Translations under genes and position numbers: made by a program | The notes under the pieces: model-generated | Seen by the model: the letters and a program-made list of their open reading frames with translations, nothing else | What the model was told of the DNA's origin: nothing | The model's database searches: none | Assembly (NCBI GenBank): GCA_026387575.1 | Contig: JAPLLK010000035.1 | Location: forward strand, 1-32,611 | DNA from: Nitrospirota bacterium | GTDB taxonomy: Bacteria > Nitrospirota > Thermodesulfovibrionia > Thermodesulfovibrionales > UBA1546 | DNA length: 32,611 nt | Reading direction: 5' to 3' | Shown here: piece by piece, positions 15,343-22,763 of the stretch | Layout of the letters: every line of letters begins with the position of its first letter | Position numbering within the stretch: position 1 is the first letter of the stretch

Positions 15343-16548
15343 ATGGAAAGCACAGAGAGAACATCCGCATTGTATTTCAGGGACTTCCGCCTCTTCTGGT
15401 TTAGCCAGTTGATTTCCCTCTCAGGCACGTGGATGCAGTCTGTTGCACAGGGATGGCTGGTATACTCCTTAACTAAATCTCCTTTTTATCTCGGAATGGT
15501 AGCAGCCGCATCAACCCTTCCCATACTCCTCTTTACATTAATAGGAGGCATTGCGGCAGATAGATTCAGGAAAAGAAACCTCCTGATTACAACACAGGCA
15601 TTATCAATAGTCCCTGCACTTATGCTCGGCATATTTACGGATACAGGCGTAATAACTGTGTATCAGGTAATCTTCCTTGCATTTTTTCTCGGCACAGTCA
15701 ATGCTTTTGACATACCTGCAAGGCAGTCGTTCGTAATTGAGATGGTCGGCAAAGGGCATCTCCTTAATGCCATTGCTCTCAACTCTGCCGCATTTAACGG
15801 AGCGCGGCTCATCGGCCCTGTTATTGCCGGTCTGGCAATAGCATACATGGGGTTTCCCTCATGTTTTTATCTGAATGCCGCGAGTTTTATCCCTGTGATA
15901 ATCGCCCTCTCGATGCTGAAAGCAAAAGGCGATATAAGGAGTACGCAGGGAGGGTTTTTAAGAGACCTTGCCGAAGGTTTTTATTTTATAAAAGGTCAGA
16001 AAAATATCCTTTACATGGTAATTCTCATTGCTGTCTTCAGCCTTTTCGGAATCCCGTTTACAAGTTTTCTGCCTGTCTTTGCCGAGGAGATATTCAATGC
16101 CGGGTCAACAGGTTTGGGCCTTCTTGTAAGCGCAACTGGATTAGGTGCTCTTTCCGCAGCCATACTGCTAGCATTCAAAAGTGATATGAAAGATAAATTG
16201 AGATTTATGTCCCTGTCAGGGTTGTGTTTTTCACTGGCGCTTCTCTGCGTTTCTTTCTCAAGGTTTTTTGCGGTTTCACTTTTACTGCTAATCATGGCCG
16301 GCTGGGGAATAGTAAGTTTTCTTGCAACCGCAAACAGTTTTATCCAGCTGTCAACAACCGACAACCTCAGAGGAAGGGTAATGAGCGTTTATTCTTTTGT
16401 ATTTCTCGGATTTACGCCTATAGGGAACTTTATCATGGGCATGATGTCAGAGCGCATAGGGACAACAAACACCGTTGCGGCAGCATCGCTGGTATGTCTT
16501 TTCGCCGCTATTGTGTTTGCGATGAAACATCTGAAATCTTACAATTAA
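15343..16548 (+). CDS. MFS exporter (MFS_3, EntS-like)
   Basis: A 401-aa inner-membrane transporter with about 12 hydrophobic helices. The N-terminal stretch ALYFRDFRLFWFSQLISLSGTWMQSVAQGWLVYSLT and the loop motif GGIAADRFRKRNLLI near residue 65 place it in the MFS_3 group, which includes the enterobactin exporter EntS and many drug or siderophore exporters. The substrate cannot be told from sequence. It is divergent from znuA and separated from tsaB by a MITE-like element. The ATG at 15343 has no clear ribosome-binding site. TATAAT overlaps the start codon, so promoter and start are uncertain. Confidence 0.9.
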   Translation: MESTERTSALYFRDFRLFWFSQLISLSGTWMQSVAQGWLVYSLTKSPFYLGMVAAASTLPILLFTLIGGIAADRFRKRNLLITTQALSIVPALMLGIFTDTGVITVYQVIFLAFFLGTVNAFDIPARQSFVIEMVGKGHLLNAIALNSAAFNGARLIGPVIAGLAIAYMGFPSCFYLNAASFIPVIIALSMLKAKGDIRSTQGGFLRDLAEGFYFIKGQKNILYMVILIAVFSLFGIPFTSFLPVFAEEIFNAGSTGLGLLVSATGLGALSAAILLAFKSDMKDKLRFMSLSGLCFSLALLCVSFSRFFAVSLLLLIMAGWGIVSFLATANSFIQLSTTDNLRGRVMSVYSFVFLGFTPIGNFIMGMMSERIGTTNTVAAASLVCLFAAIVFAMKHLKSYN

Positions 16549-16560
16549 CTCGATCACTAC

Positions 16561-16715
16561 AGGCAGTCAAAGTTGGAGAAGAATTTTTATACGACACCTC
16601 GAAAAAATAAAACATGGTGGAACTGGAACAAAAAACCTTTGGTTGTTAAGCCACAAACGGCTGATCTCTAATTATCTTGTCGATTATAAAAATTCTGAAA
16701 CAACTTTGACTGCCT
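16561..16715. mobile_element. MITE-like element with long imperfect terminal inverted repeats
   Basis: A 155-bp segment is bounded by a perfect 15-bp inverted repeat: AGGCAGTCAAAGTTG at the left end, CAACTTTGACTGCCT at the right. After four unmatched bases the pairing resumes with AGAATTTTTATA (12 of 12), so the ends match over 27 of 31 bases. The interior has no start-to-stop gene of its own, though one frame stays open across it. No target-site duplication is evident next to the ends (CACTAC on the left, ATTTCC on the right). It is best explained as a non-autonomous insertion element or the ends of a deleted one; the family is not recognised. Confidence 0.6.
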
Positions 16716-16762
16716 ATTTCCCAATTGAAAAAGAAATCCTGATATATTAGTCTGTATATACA

Positions 16763-17467
16763 ATGATAATACTTGCGATAGACACATCAACAATGCTCGG
16801 CGGGATAGCAATCATGGATGAATCCTTGCTGATTGCAGAAAGCAGGCTCAATGTCAGGTCAACACATTCAGAGAGACTTATGACGGAGATTGAGCACTGC
16901 CTCAAACAGTCAGGCATCAAAATATCTGATATTGACGTCTTTGCAGTCGCAGCAGGCCCAGGTTCCTTCACAGGCCTGAGAATCGGACTGAGCACAGTCA
17001 AGGGTTTTTCCTATGCGACAGGAAAACCGATAGTCTCTGTTCCGACGCTTGAAGCGCTCGCATGGAACTTCCCTTGCAGCAAATACCCTGTCTGCACAAT
17101 GCTTGATGCAAGAAAAAAAGAGGTCTACGCAGCATTGTTTAAATGGGAAGAAGAGAATTTCACAAGGCTGATAAACGAGATATCAGCAAAGCCTGAAGAG
17201 TTTGCATGCGATGCGTTGCGCGTTACGCATGATGATAAATTCATATTCGCGGGAGAGGGAGCTGCGCTCTACAGGGATAAGATAACTGAGGCCATGGGTG
17301 AAAAGGCTATATTCGCATCTCCAGAAAAAACAGTCCCATCACCTGCGAATGTCGCAGTTCTTGGACTGAAAAAGGCTAAGGCAGGAGAATTTTCAGAGTC
17401 TATCAGCCTTATCCCCATGTACATAAGAAAATCAGAGGCAGAGGTAAAGTGGAAGAACTTACAATAA
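16763..17467 (+). CDS. tsaB: tRNA threonylcarbamoyladenosine biosynthesis protein TsaB
   Basis: Partner of TsaD and TsaE in making t6A37 on ANN-decoding tRNAs. The 234-aa actin-like-fold protein starts with the ATPase-like motif MIILAIDTSTMLGGIAIMD. It has HSERLMTEIEHCL near residue 37 and the conserved VAAGPGSFTGLRIGLSTVKGFS near 68, which distinguishes it from full TsaD by the lack of its His metal ligands. It overlaps rimI by 19 bp, a common pairing (tsaB-rimI). No TsaD or TsaE is in the window. Confidence 0.95.
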   Translation: MIILAIDTSTMLGGIAIMDESLLIAESRLNVRSTHSERLMTEIEHCLKQSGIKISDIDVFAVAAGPGSFTGLRIGLSTVKGFSYATGKPIVSVPTLEALAWNFPCSKYPVCTMLDARKKEVYAALFKWEEENFTRLINEISAKPEEFACDALRVTHDDKFIFAGEGAALYRDKITEAMGEKAIFASPEKTVPSPANVAVLGLKKAKAGEFSESISLIPMYIRKSEAEVKWKNLQ

Positions 17468-17892
17468 GGGCAATGCGGGAATCTGACCTGCCTTCTGTAG
17501 TTGCAATTGAGCGCCTCTCATTTAGCACACCTTGGTCAGAGACATCCTTCTTGAATGAAATATATAAACACAATTCAACTGCAAAAATTTCTGTTGCAGG
17601 AGAAAGAGTTATCGGATATATGTGCGCCAATCAGATTGCTGATGAGGGGCATATCCTGAATCTTGCAGTCCATCCTGATTTCAGAGGAAGGGGAATTGCA
17701 AATACGCTGGTTAAAAACATCATTGAAGAACTAAAAGAAAAAGCCTGCAGGTTTTTATATCTTGAGGTGAGGGCATCAAACAATGCCGCAAGAAAACTTT
17801 ATGAAGGCTTTGGATTCAGCATTGTTGGAGCAAGAAAGGCGTATTATACAGAGCCAAAAGAAGATGCAGTGATTATGATGCTAAGGATTTAG
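17449..17892 (+). CDS. rimI: Ribosomal-protein N-alanine acetyltransferase RimI family
   Basis: GNAT-fold N-acetyltransferase, 147 aa. The acetyl-CoA-binding motif A is LAVHPDFRGRGIANTLV (residues about 74-90). Motif B follows with FLYLEVRASNNAARKLYEGFGFSIVGARKAYY. These match RimI, which acetylates the N-terminus of ribosomal protein S18. Overlap with tsaB supports the RimI name over other GNATs. The 3' end overlaps the convergent XRE gene by 20 bp. Confidence 0.9.
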   Translation: MEELTIRAMRESDLPSVVAIERLSFSTPWSETSFLNEIYKHNSTAKISVAGERVIGYMCANQIADEGHILNLAVHPDFRGRGIANTLVKNIIEELKEKACRFLYLEVRASNNAARKLYEGFGFSIVGARKAYYTEPKEDAVIMMLRI

Positions 17893-18274
17893 CCTTTTTA
17901 TCTCTCTTTTCCGATAACTCAGCTATACTTTTTATTGTAATCAAAAATCCATCTTTCAAATTTTTATTCTTTATGCTTCTAAAGAGTTTGAGAAGTTCAA
18001 TCTCATTATCGCTCAGTGTGCCATACGGACTAACAGATTCAGATACCATCATCCTTTCTTCATCCAGAACAAACCTGCTCAATGGGATATTCAAGGCATG
18101 TGCAATCTGGGAAAGACGCGATACGCTGATCTCGCTTACTCCTTTTTCGTATTTCTGAATCTGTTGATAGGAAATACCCACCATTTCCGCTAACTCCATC
18201 TGAGATAGCCCGGCTGCCTTCCTCACAATTCTTATCAGACTTCCAATATGTATTTTATCTGTCTCTCTTTTCAT
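17873..18274 (-). CDS. XRE-family helix-turn-helix regulator
   Basis: A 133-aa DNA-binding protein. I moved the start from 18352 to the ATG at 18274 (MKRETDKIHIGS), because the first 26 residues of the longer frame lie in the likely promoter region and look non-coding. The Cro/C1-type HTH covers residues about 11-67 (LIRIVRKAAGLSQMELAEMV, then SYQQIQKYEKGVSEISVSRL). A short C-terminal helical region follows (LSDNEIELLKLFRSIKNK). It is divergent from the response regulator, with overlapping promoter space, so autoregulation and control of that gene are plausible. TTGCAA-N18-TTTATA upstream is a possible promoter. Target genes are unknown. Confidence 0.88.
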   Translation of the reverse strand: MKRETDKIHIGSLIRIVRKAAGLSQMELAEMVGISYQQIQKYEKGVSEISVSRLSQIAHALNIPLSRFVLDEERMMVSESVSPYGTLSDNEIELLKLFRSIKNKNLKDGFLITIKSIAELSEKRDKKAKSLAS

Positions 18275-18338
18275 ATATGCTGCATAATTTTGCTTGTTGC
18301 GATATAAAATGTCTATAAACCAGCAGTTGCAATAAGAA

Positions 18339-18367
18339 TTGACAAACACCACCCTAAGTAGTATTAT
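18339..18367 (+). promoter_or_regulatory. Sigma-70 promoter of the response regulator, probably leaderless
   Basis: TTGACA (18339-18344), a 17-nt spacer and TATTAT (18362-18367). The expected transcription start 6-8 nt after the -10 box falls on or next to the GTG at 18374. This excludes the TTG at 18368 as start and leaves no room for a ribosome-binding site, so the mRNA is likely leaderless. Confidence 0.7.
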
Positions 18368-18373
18368 TTGAGC

Positions 18374-18736
18374 GTGAAGACTGATAATAAAAAAATCTTA
18401 GTCGCTGATGATGATCCCCTCGTAAGAAAATTGTTAAGTAAACTCCTGACTTTTTATGGATATGATGTAGAATGCGTAAACAATGGAAAAGAGGCGATAG
18501 CGCTGATAGAGACAGGCAGCTATGACATCCTTATAACTGACTATCTGATGCCTGAAATGAACGGTATAGAACTTATAAAAAAAGTACGCGATATTAAGAA
18601 ATCATTGGCAATAATTGGTATGAGTTCCTCGGAGGAAGAGAAAGGATTCTTGGCTGCAGGGGCAAATCTTTTTATAGCCAAGCCTTTCAGCCCTTATGCG
18701 CTAAAAAATAGAATTGAGGAAATCTATCTTACTTAG
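18374..18736 (+). CDS. Single-domain response regulator (receiver domain only)
   Basis: Stand-alone CheY-like receiver of 120 residues from GTG 18374 (the track starts two codons earlier at TTG). The acidic pocket is ADDDP (11-15) and the phosphorylation site is Asp56 in DILITDYLMPEMNG. The Thr/Ser switch lies in IIGMSSSEE, and the conserved Lys in FIAKPFSPY. There is no output domain, so it must act by contact with a partner. No histidine kinase is nearby. The divergent XRE gene is the only regulatory neighbour. The 3' end overlaps the convergent heptose kinase gene by 8 bp. Confidence 0.92.
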   Translation: MKTDNKKILVADDDPLVRKLLSKLLTFYGYDVECVNNGKEAIALIETGSYDILITDYLMPEMNGIELIKKVRDIKKSLAIIGMSSSEEEKGFLAAGANLFIAKPFSPYALKNRIEEIYLT

Positions 18737-19697
18737 AAAAATTTCTTATTGATTCCATAATCCTTGCCGGTGTTGTCACTGCTGTCCCGACTTCTCCCAC
18801 AACAATGCCTGCCGCATGATTCGCAATAACCGCTGACTGATGCATGGTTGCGCCTGATGCATGGGCAAGGGCAAAGGCTGCAATAACAGTATCGCCTGCC
18901 CCTGTAACATCATAAACATGCTTTGCAACCGTGGGGATATGCGTGACCCTGCCTTTCTCAAAAAGGCTCATTCCTTCCTCTCCCCTTGTTATCAGCGCTG
19001 ATTTGCATGGAAGTTTTTTGAGAAGTATCCTGCCTGCCTTAATCAGCGATTTTTTGTCTTTTATCTCAATTCCAGCTCCATGTGACGCCTCCATAATATT
19101 CGGCGTTATCAGCGAGACATTCTTATAACAGTGGAAATGACCTGCCTTAGGATCAACAGCAATAAATTTATTTTTTGCCCTTGAAGCCTTTACCACCTCT
19201 GCCACAAGTTCTGAGGAGACAATACCCTTTTTATAGTCGGATATTATAACCGCATCATGGTCCCTGACTGCATTCCTTATGCAGTCAATAATCGCCTCAA
19301 ATGTCCTGCCTACAACCTTCCTTTTTTCCTCCCTGTCAAACCTCACAACCTGCTGGTTATGCGCTATTACTCTTGTCTTGACTATTGTGGGCCGAAGGTC
19401 GTCAAAGATGCACGAGCCGATGCCCTTTTCATCAAGAATGCTTCTTAATACATCGCCTGTCCTGTCTTTGCCAACTATTCCAACAACAGTCACCTGTCCT
19501 TCAAGACTGACAATATTATGCGCCACGTTGGCTGCTCCGCCTAAAAGGAAATCCTCATGTGTAACCTCTACAACAGGGACAGGCGCCTCAGGAGATATCC
19601 TGCTGACCTTGCCCCAGATATAGCGGTCAAGGACAAGGTCACCGATTACAAGTATCTTTTTTCTGCTGAAATTATTGAATACCTTGGAATAATCCAT
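18729..19697 (-). CDS. rfaE1: D-glycero-beta-D-manno-heptose-7-phosphate kinase (RfaE domain I / HldE kinase domain)
   Basis: PfkB-family sugar kinase that phosphorylates heptose 7-phosphate at C1 on the way to ADP-heptose for the lipopolysaccharide core. I prefer the start at 19697 (MDYSKVFNNFSRKKILVIGDLVLDRYIWG) over the track start 12 codons upstream. Motifs are GDLVLDRYIWGKVSRISPEAPVPVVEV near the start, GGAANVAHNI near 50, and the catalytic DVTGAGDTVIAAFALA near 255. It has only the kinase domain (about 322 aa). The adenylyltransferase half found in the fused E. coli HldE is absent here, so a separate rfaE2 is expected elsewhere. Confidence 0.93.
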   Translation of the reverse strand: MDYSKVFNNFSRKKILVIGDLVLDRYIWGKVSRISPEAPVPVVEVTHEDFLLGGAANVAHNIVSLEGQVTVVGIVGKDRTGDVLRSILDEKGIGSCIFDDLRPTIVKTRVIAHNQQVVRFDREEKRKVVGRTFEAIIDCIRNAVRDHDAVIISDYKKGIVSSELVAEVVKASRAKNKFIAVDPKAGHFHCYKNVSLITPNIMEASHGAGIEIKDKKSLIKAGRILLKKLPCKSALITRGEEGMSLFEKGRVTHIPTVAKHVYDVTGAGDTVIAAFALAHASGATMHQSAVIANHAAGIVVGEVGTAVTTPARIMESIRNFSK

Positions 19698-19780
19698 GTC
19701 ATTAAGAATAAAATAACGGGCTTTAAAAATCAATCACGTTATTTAAGGGCAATGCTGAAACCATAAAGCTCGTCTTCCAC

Positions 19781-19810
19781 TTGACAGTAAAGTGAGATAT
19801 TTATTATAGT
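19781..19810 (+). promoter_or_regulatory. Probable sigma-70 promoter for the small cytochrome c
   Basis: TTGACA (19781-19786), an 18-nt spacer and TATAGT (19805-19810) in the divergent region between the heptose kinase and the cytochrome gene. It would give a long leader of about 150 nt that contains the 9-bp hairpin at 19917-19938. A closer promoter cannot be excluded. Confidence 0.5.
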
Positions 19811-19916
19811 GAACTTGCTCTGTCATTTCCAAATTGGGGATATATTCTTCAAAAAGGAAGAGTGTCTATTCTGATTAAGGTTTAAAATCAAACAGATTAA
19901 CTGGCATACAATTTGA

Positions 19917-19938
19917 TTCGCTAAATTATTTTAGCGAA
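19917..19938 (+). promoter_or_regulatory. 9-bp stem-loop in the leader of the cytochrome gene
   Basis: TTCGCTAAA and TTTAGCGAA form a perfect 9-bp inverted repeat with loop TTAT, ending 16 nt before the GGAGGT ribosome-binding site. It is not followed by a T-tract in the plus direction, so it is not a terminator for that strand. It could be an mRNA-stabilising hairpin or a binding site for a dimeric regulator such as a redox-responsive one. The arms do not match the FNR consensus. Confidence 0.5.
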
Positions 19939-19967
19939 AAAATCTTTTATGAACGGAGGTGAATAGG

Positions 19968-20249
19968 ATGAAGAGGATAGTGTCAATCGTTCTTGCCCTT
20001 GTTATGGTAATGGTATTTGCAACTGTTTCCATGGCAGGATGGGATAAATGCAAGGGCTGTCACAAAGAGACAGGTGAACCTATGGTGGTAGGAGGAAAAC
20101 CTGTTTTAACAAAGGCTGATTTGTTAAAAAAGTTCAAGACAGCCGCTGACTTAAAAAAAGCTGCAAAGAATGCGCAGAATCCAATAATGAATGCATTTAA
20201 AGGTGATGCAGATATTAATGCAGCAGCAAAGGACCTCGGTCTTAAATAA
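19968..20249 (+). CDS. Small exported monohaem c-type cytochrome
   Basis: I place the start at ATG 19968, 7 nt after GGAGGT, not at the track GTG 19959, which lies inside the ribosome-binding site. The 93-aa product has a signal peptide (MKRIVSIVLALVMVMVFATVSMA) and one haem-binding motif CKGCH right after cleavage. A probable axial Met follows in NPIMNAFKGD. Size and layout are those of small class I cytochromes c acting as periplasmic electron carriers. Partners are not encoded nearby. The gene stands alone between its own promoter and a strong terminator. Confidence 0.92.
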   Translation: MKRIVSIVLALVMVMVFATVSMAGWDKCKGCHKETGEPMVVGGKPVLTKADLLKKFKTAADLKKAAKNAQNPIMNAFKGDADINAAAKDLGLK

Positions 20250-20263
20250 GCAGGTCTAATCAT

Positions 20264-20307
20264 AAAGAGGGATGAATTCCACATTCATCCCTCTTTATTT
20301 GTTTTTC
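20264..20307 (+). terminator. Rho-independent terminator after the cytochrome gene
   Basis: AAAGAGGGATGAAT pairs perfectly with ATTCATCCCTCTTT over 14 bp with a 5-nt loop (TCCAC), followed by ATTTGTTTTT. It lies 14 bp after the cytochrome stop and before the convergent ilvE end, so it may also help to stop transcription coming from ilvE. Confidence 0.9.
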
Positions 20308-20329
20308 TAAGCTTTAAGCCATTAATTTG

Positions 20330-21247
20330 CTATTTCACATACGTAAGCCATGATTCGTATTTTTTATTCTTCCCTTTTATGCTGTCAAAGAATACAGACT
20401 GCAGTTTTTTTGTAATTCTTCCTGCCCTTCCTTCTCCTATAACTCTGCCGTCAACCTCTCTTATCGGGGTAACCTCTGCTGCTGTGCCTGTGAAAAACGC
20501 CTCATCCGCTATATAGAGTTCATCCCTTGTGAACCGCTCTTCTATGACTTCAATCTTTTCATCACGCGCAATCTTCATTATGCTGTCTCTTGTAATTCCC
20601 TCAAGCACCGAGGTCAAAGGCGTGGTCTTAAGCCTGCCGTTTCTCATAATAAATATATTCTCGCCGCTCCCTTCAGCCACATACCCGTCTGTGTCAAGCA
20701 GAAGCGCTTCGTCGTAGCCTAATGATATTGCCTCTTTCTTTGCAAGCTGAGAATTGATGTAATATCCGCATGCCTTAGCCCTGCCCATCTGTGAGTTTAC
20801 ATGACTCCTTATAAAGGATGACACCTTAACCCTTATGCCGTTTTTCAGTCCCTCGTCTCCGAGGTATGAGCCCCACGGCCATATGCTGATGGCAACCCTC
20901 ACAGGATTATCCTTGGGATATACGCCCATAGCTCCGTATCCTATATATACCAATGGCCTTATGTAGCATTCCTTGGCCTTATTTATCTTAACTGTCTTTT
21001 TTATCGCATCTTCTATATCTCTCTCTGAATAAGGAATCTCGAGCAGAAAAATATGGGCTGACTTAAAGAGCCTCTGAACATGCTCCTTGAGCCTGAAGAT
21101 TGCGGGCCCGCCTTTTGTCTCATAACACCTTATGCCCTCAAAAACTCCAAGCCCGTAATGAAGGGTATGAGTCATTACATGCACATTGGCGTTATCCCAA
21201 TCCACAAACCTGCCGTCCATCCATATCTTTTTTGTCTTCTTTATCAT
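20330..21247 (-). CDS. ilvE: Branched-chain amino acid aminotransferase
   Basis: PLP-dependent class IV aminotransferase catalysing the last step of Val, Leu and Ile synthesis. The 305-aa sequence starts [37 protein letters not shown], a hallmark of IlvE. It continues with the PLP-lysine region [16 protein letters not shown] near residue 155, [20 protein letters not shown] near 180 and [16 protein letters not shown] near 213. It has no operon partners here; it is flanked by the terminator on one side and hemW upstream by 60 bp. D-amino-acid transaminase and aminodeoxychorismate lyase share the fold, but length and motifs favour IlvE. Confidence 0.95.
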   Translation of the reverse strand: MIKKTKKIWMDGRFVDWDNANVHVMTHTLHYGLGVFEGIRCYETKGGPAIFRLKEHVQRLFKSAHIFLLEIPYSERDIEDAIKKTVKINKAKECYIRPLVYIGYGAMGVYPKDNPVRVAISIWPWGSYLGDEGLKNGIRVKVSSFIRSHVNSQMGRAKACGYYINSQLAKKEAISLGYDEALLLDTDGYVAEGSGENIFIMRNGRLKTTPLTSVLEGITRDSIMKIARDEKIEVIEERFTRDELYIADEAFFTGTAAEVTPIREVDGRVIGEGRAGRITKKLQSVFFDSIKGKNKKYESWLTYVK

Positions 21248-21307
21248 AGGGATTATTCTATAACAAACATAATGTATAAATCCAGCACAAAACCGGCTAA
21301 AAAATTA

Positions 21308-22435
21308 TCAGTCAAGCCCTAATCCTTCAAACAACCTTATTATAATCGCATTGGATATGACCAGACCTTTTCTTGAAAGCCTCAGATAATCACCTTTTAT
21401 CTCAAGATATCCGTCTTCAATCAATCCCCTGCAGACACCGGACATATCCACTCCAAGGGCTTCTGCCTTTAAAAGACTTATCCCTTCAGTCTTTCTGAGA
21501 TTGAGGAATATAAACTCCTTAATCGCATCCTCACACTTAATCTCCACTGACTCAGCTTCAGGGATTATCTCTTTTTTAATTTCCTCAATATACTTTCTGA
21601 TGTCACCAGTATTTTGAGAGCGGAAGCCTCTTATGAAGGAGTGCGCTCCGGCTCCTGCGCCTATGTATTCCCCCCTGCTCCAGTAATTCAGATTGTGGAG
21701 ACACCTGAACTGTGGCAATGCAAAATTTGATATTTCATAATGCTCATAGCCTTTGGATGTCAAATAGTCTATAGCATAATCATACATTGACAAAACCATA
21801 TCTTCATCAGGCATCTTAACTTCGCTTGATTGTATCAACCTGTATAGAGGCGTATCTTTTTCAGTAGTGAGTTCATAAGAAGATATATGCGCCGGAGAAA
21901 GTTCAACTGCCCTTGATACAGTCTTTCTCCATGAATCATCTGTCTGCCCCGGAATTCCGTATATCAGGTCTATTGAAAAATTATCAATGCCTGAATTTTT
22001 GATTGTCTCTATTGCCTTTAATGCCTCATCAGATGTATGGATTCTTCCAAGCGTCTTTAATTCAGCATCATTGAATGACTGAACTCCGATGCTTAATCTG
22101 TTCACTCCGAGGGAAAGCATTGTATCTATCTTTGATTTATCAACAGTTCCCGGATTTGCCTCAACCGTAATCTCATGAGAATCAGAGAATTTAAAATTAT
22201 TCTTAAGACATTCAAACACCTCTCTGAAGCATTTCTCAGACAGGATAGAAGGAGTTCCTCCTCCCACATAAACAGTCTTCAAGTCGCCAGCATCATTTTT
22301 TTTCAGAATCAACTCTTTGCAGAGGGCATCCGTATAAGCCTTTACAAGTGATTCATCATAGGGCACAGACAAGAAATCGCAGTAAAGGCACTTTTTTATG
22401 CAGAAAGGGATATGGATGTAAAGGAATGCAGGCAT
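21308..22435 (-). CDS. hemW: HemW-like radical SAM protein (haem chaperone; formerly coproporphyrinogen III oxidase-like)
   Basis: Radical SAM protein of 375 aa with the 4Fe-4S motif CIKKCLYC (Cys12, Cys16, Cys19). SAM contacts are VYVGGGTPSIL near 57 and TVEANPGTVD near 93. The next conserved segments are NRLSIGVQSFNDAELKTLGRIH near 120 and NFSIDLIYGIPGQTDDSW near 155. A C-terminal HemW winged-helix-like domain is present. It lacks the extra N-terminal residues of true oxygen-independent HemN, so HemW (haem trafficking) is more likely. It is a monocistronic-looking gene on the minus strand, upstream of ilvE. Confidence 0.9.
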   Translation of the reverse strand: MPAFLYIHIPFCIKKCLYCDFLSVPYDESLVKAYTDALCKELILKKNDAGDLKTVYVGGGTPSILSEKCFREVFECLKNNFKFSDSHEITVEANPGTVDKSKIDTMLSLGVNRLSIGVQSFNDAELKTLGRIHTSDEALKAIETIKNSGIDNFSIDLIYGIPGQTDDSWRKTVSRAVELSPAHISSYELTTEKDTPLYRLIQSSEVKMPDEDMVLSMYDYAIDYLTSKGYEHYEISNFALPQFRCLHNLNYWSRGEYIGAGAGAHSFIRGFRSQNTGDIRKYIEEIKKEIIPEAESVEIKCEDAIKEFIFLNLRKTEGISLLKAEALGVDMSGVCRGLIEDGYLEIKGDYLRLSRKGLVISNAIIIRLFEGLGLD

Positions 22436-22763
22436 GGCTTAGAGTAACACAAAAATCAGAGGATATTTTTCAGGGGCTTTCCCCTCCGACAGAGTCTCTT
22501 TAGCAGAAGACATGCTTGATGAACTTTCGACGCTTACCGAAGTACGCACTAAGTCTCAAAATTTATTGCAATGACATGCTTGCCCTTTGCTAAAGAAAAA
22601 CTCCCTCTCCGCCATCGGCAGAAAAAGAGAAGACAGAAAAAGAAATTACAGTTACTGATGAGGGAAGGAAGATAATCAAGGGGGTTATAACAAAACCTTG
22701 CAAAACCAAGGGGAAAATTAGTAGAATTACTCGTATTCAGATCGATTTTTCAGCAGGAGACTT
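22436..22763. other. 328-bp gene-free divergent region between hemW and pheA
   Basis: It must hold the promoters for hemW (minus) and the aromatic operon (plus), but I see no convincing -35/-10 pair. A short GC-rich inverted repeat, GGGGCTTTCCCC, lies near 22475. One plus-strand frame (22594-22785) stays open for 64 codons with a Lys-rich composition. It has no ATG, GTG or TTG start in its first 55 codons and overlaps the pheA start, so it looks like decayed coding sequence or chance. AGCAGGAGAC precedes the pheA ATG as ribosome-binding site. Confidence 0.6.

Noticed and set aside
16610-16750. Open frame across the MITE-like element (HGGTGTKNLWLLSHKRLIS)
   Set aside because: Starts within inverted-repeat sequence without start codon or ribosome-binding site; no family recognised, so not called a gene.
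18275-18352. 26-residue N-terminal extension of the XRE regulator in the track
   Set aside because: Lies in the shared promoter region, with no ribosome-binding site and non-domain sequence; the ATG at 18274 fits the HTH family start.
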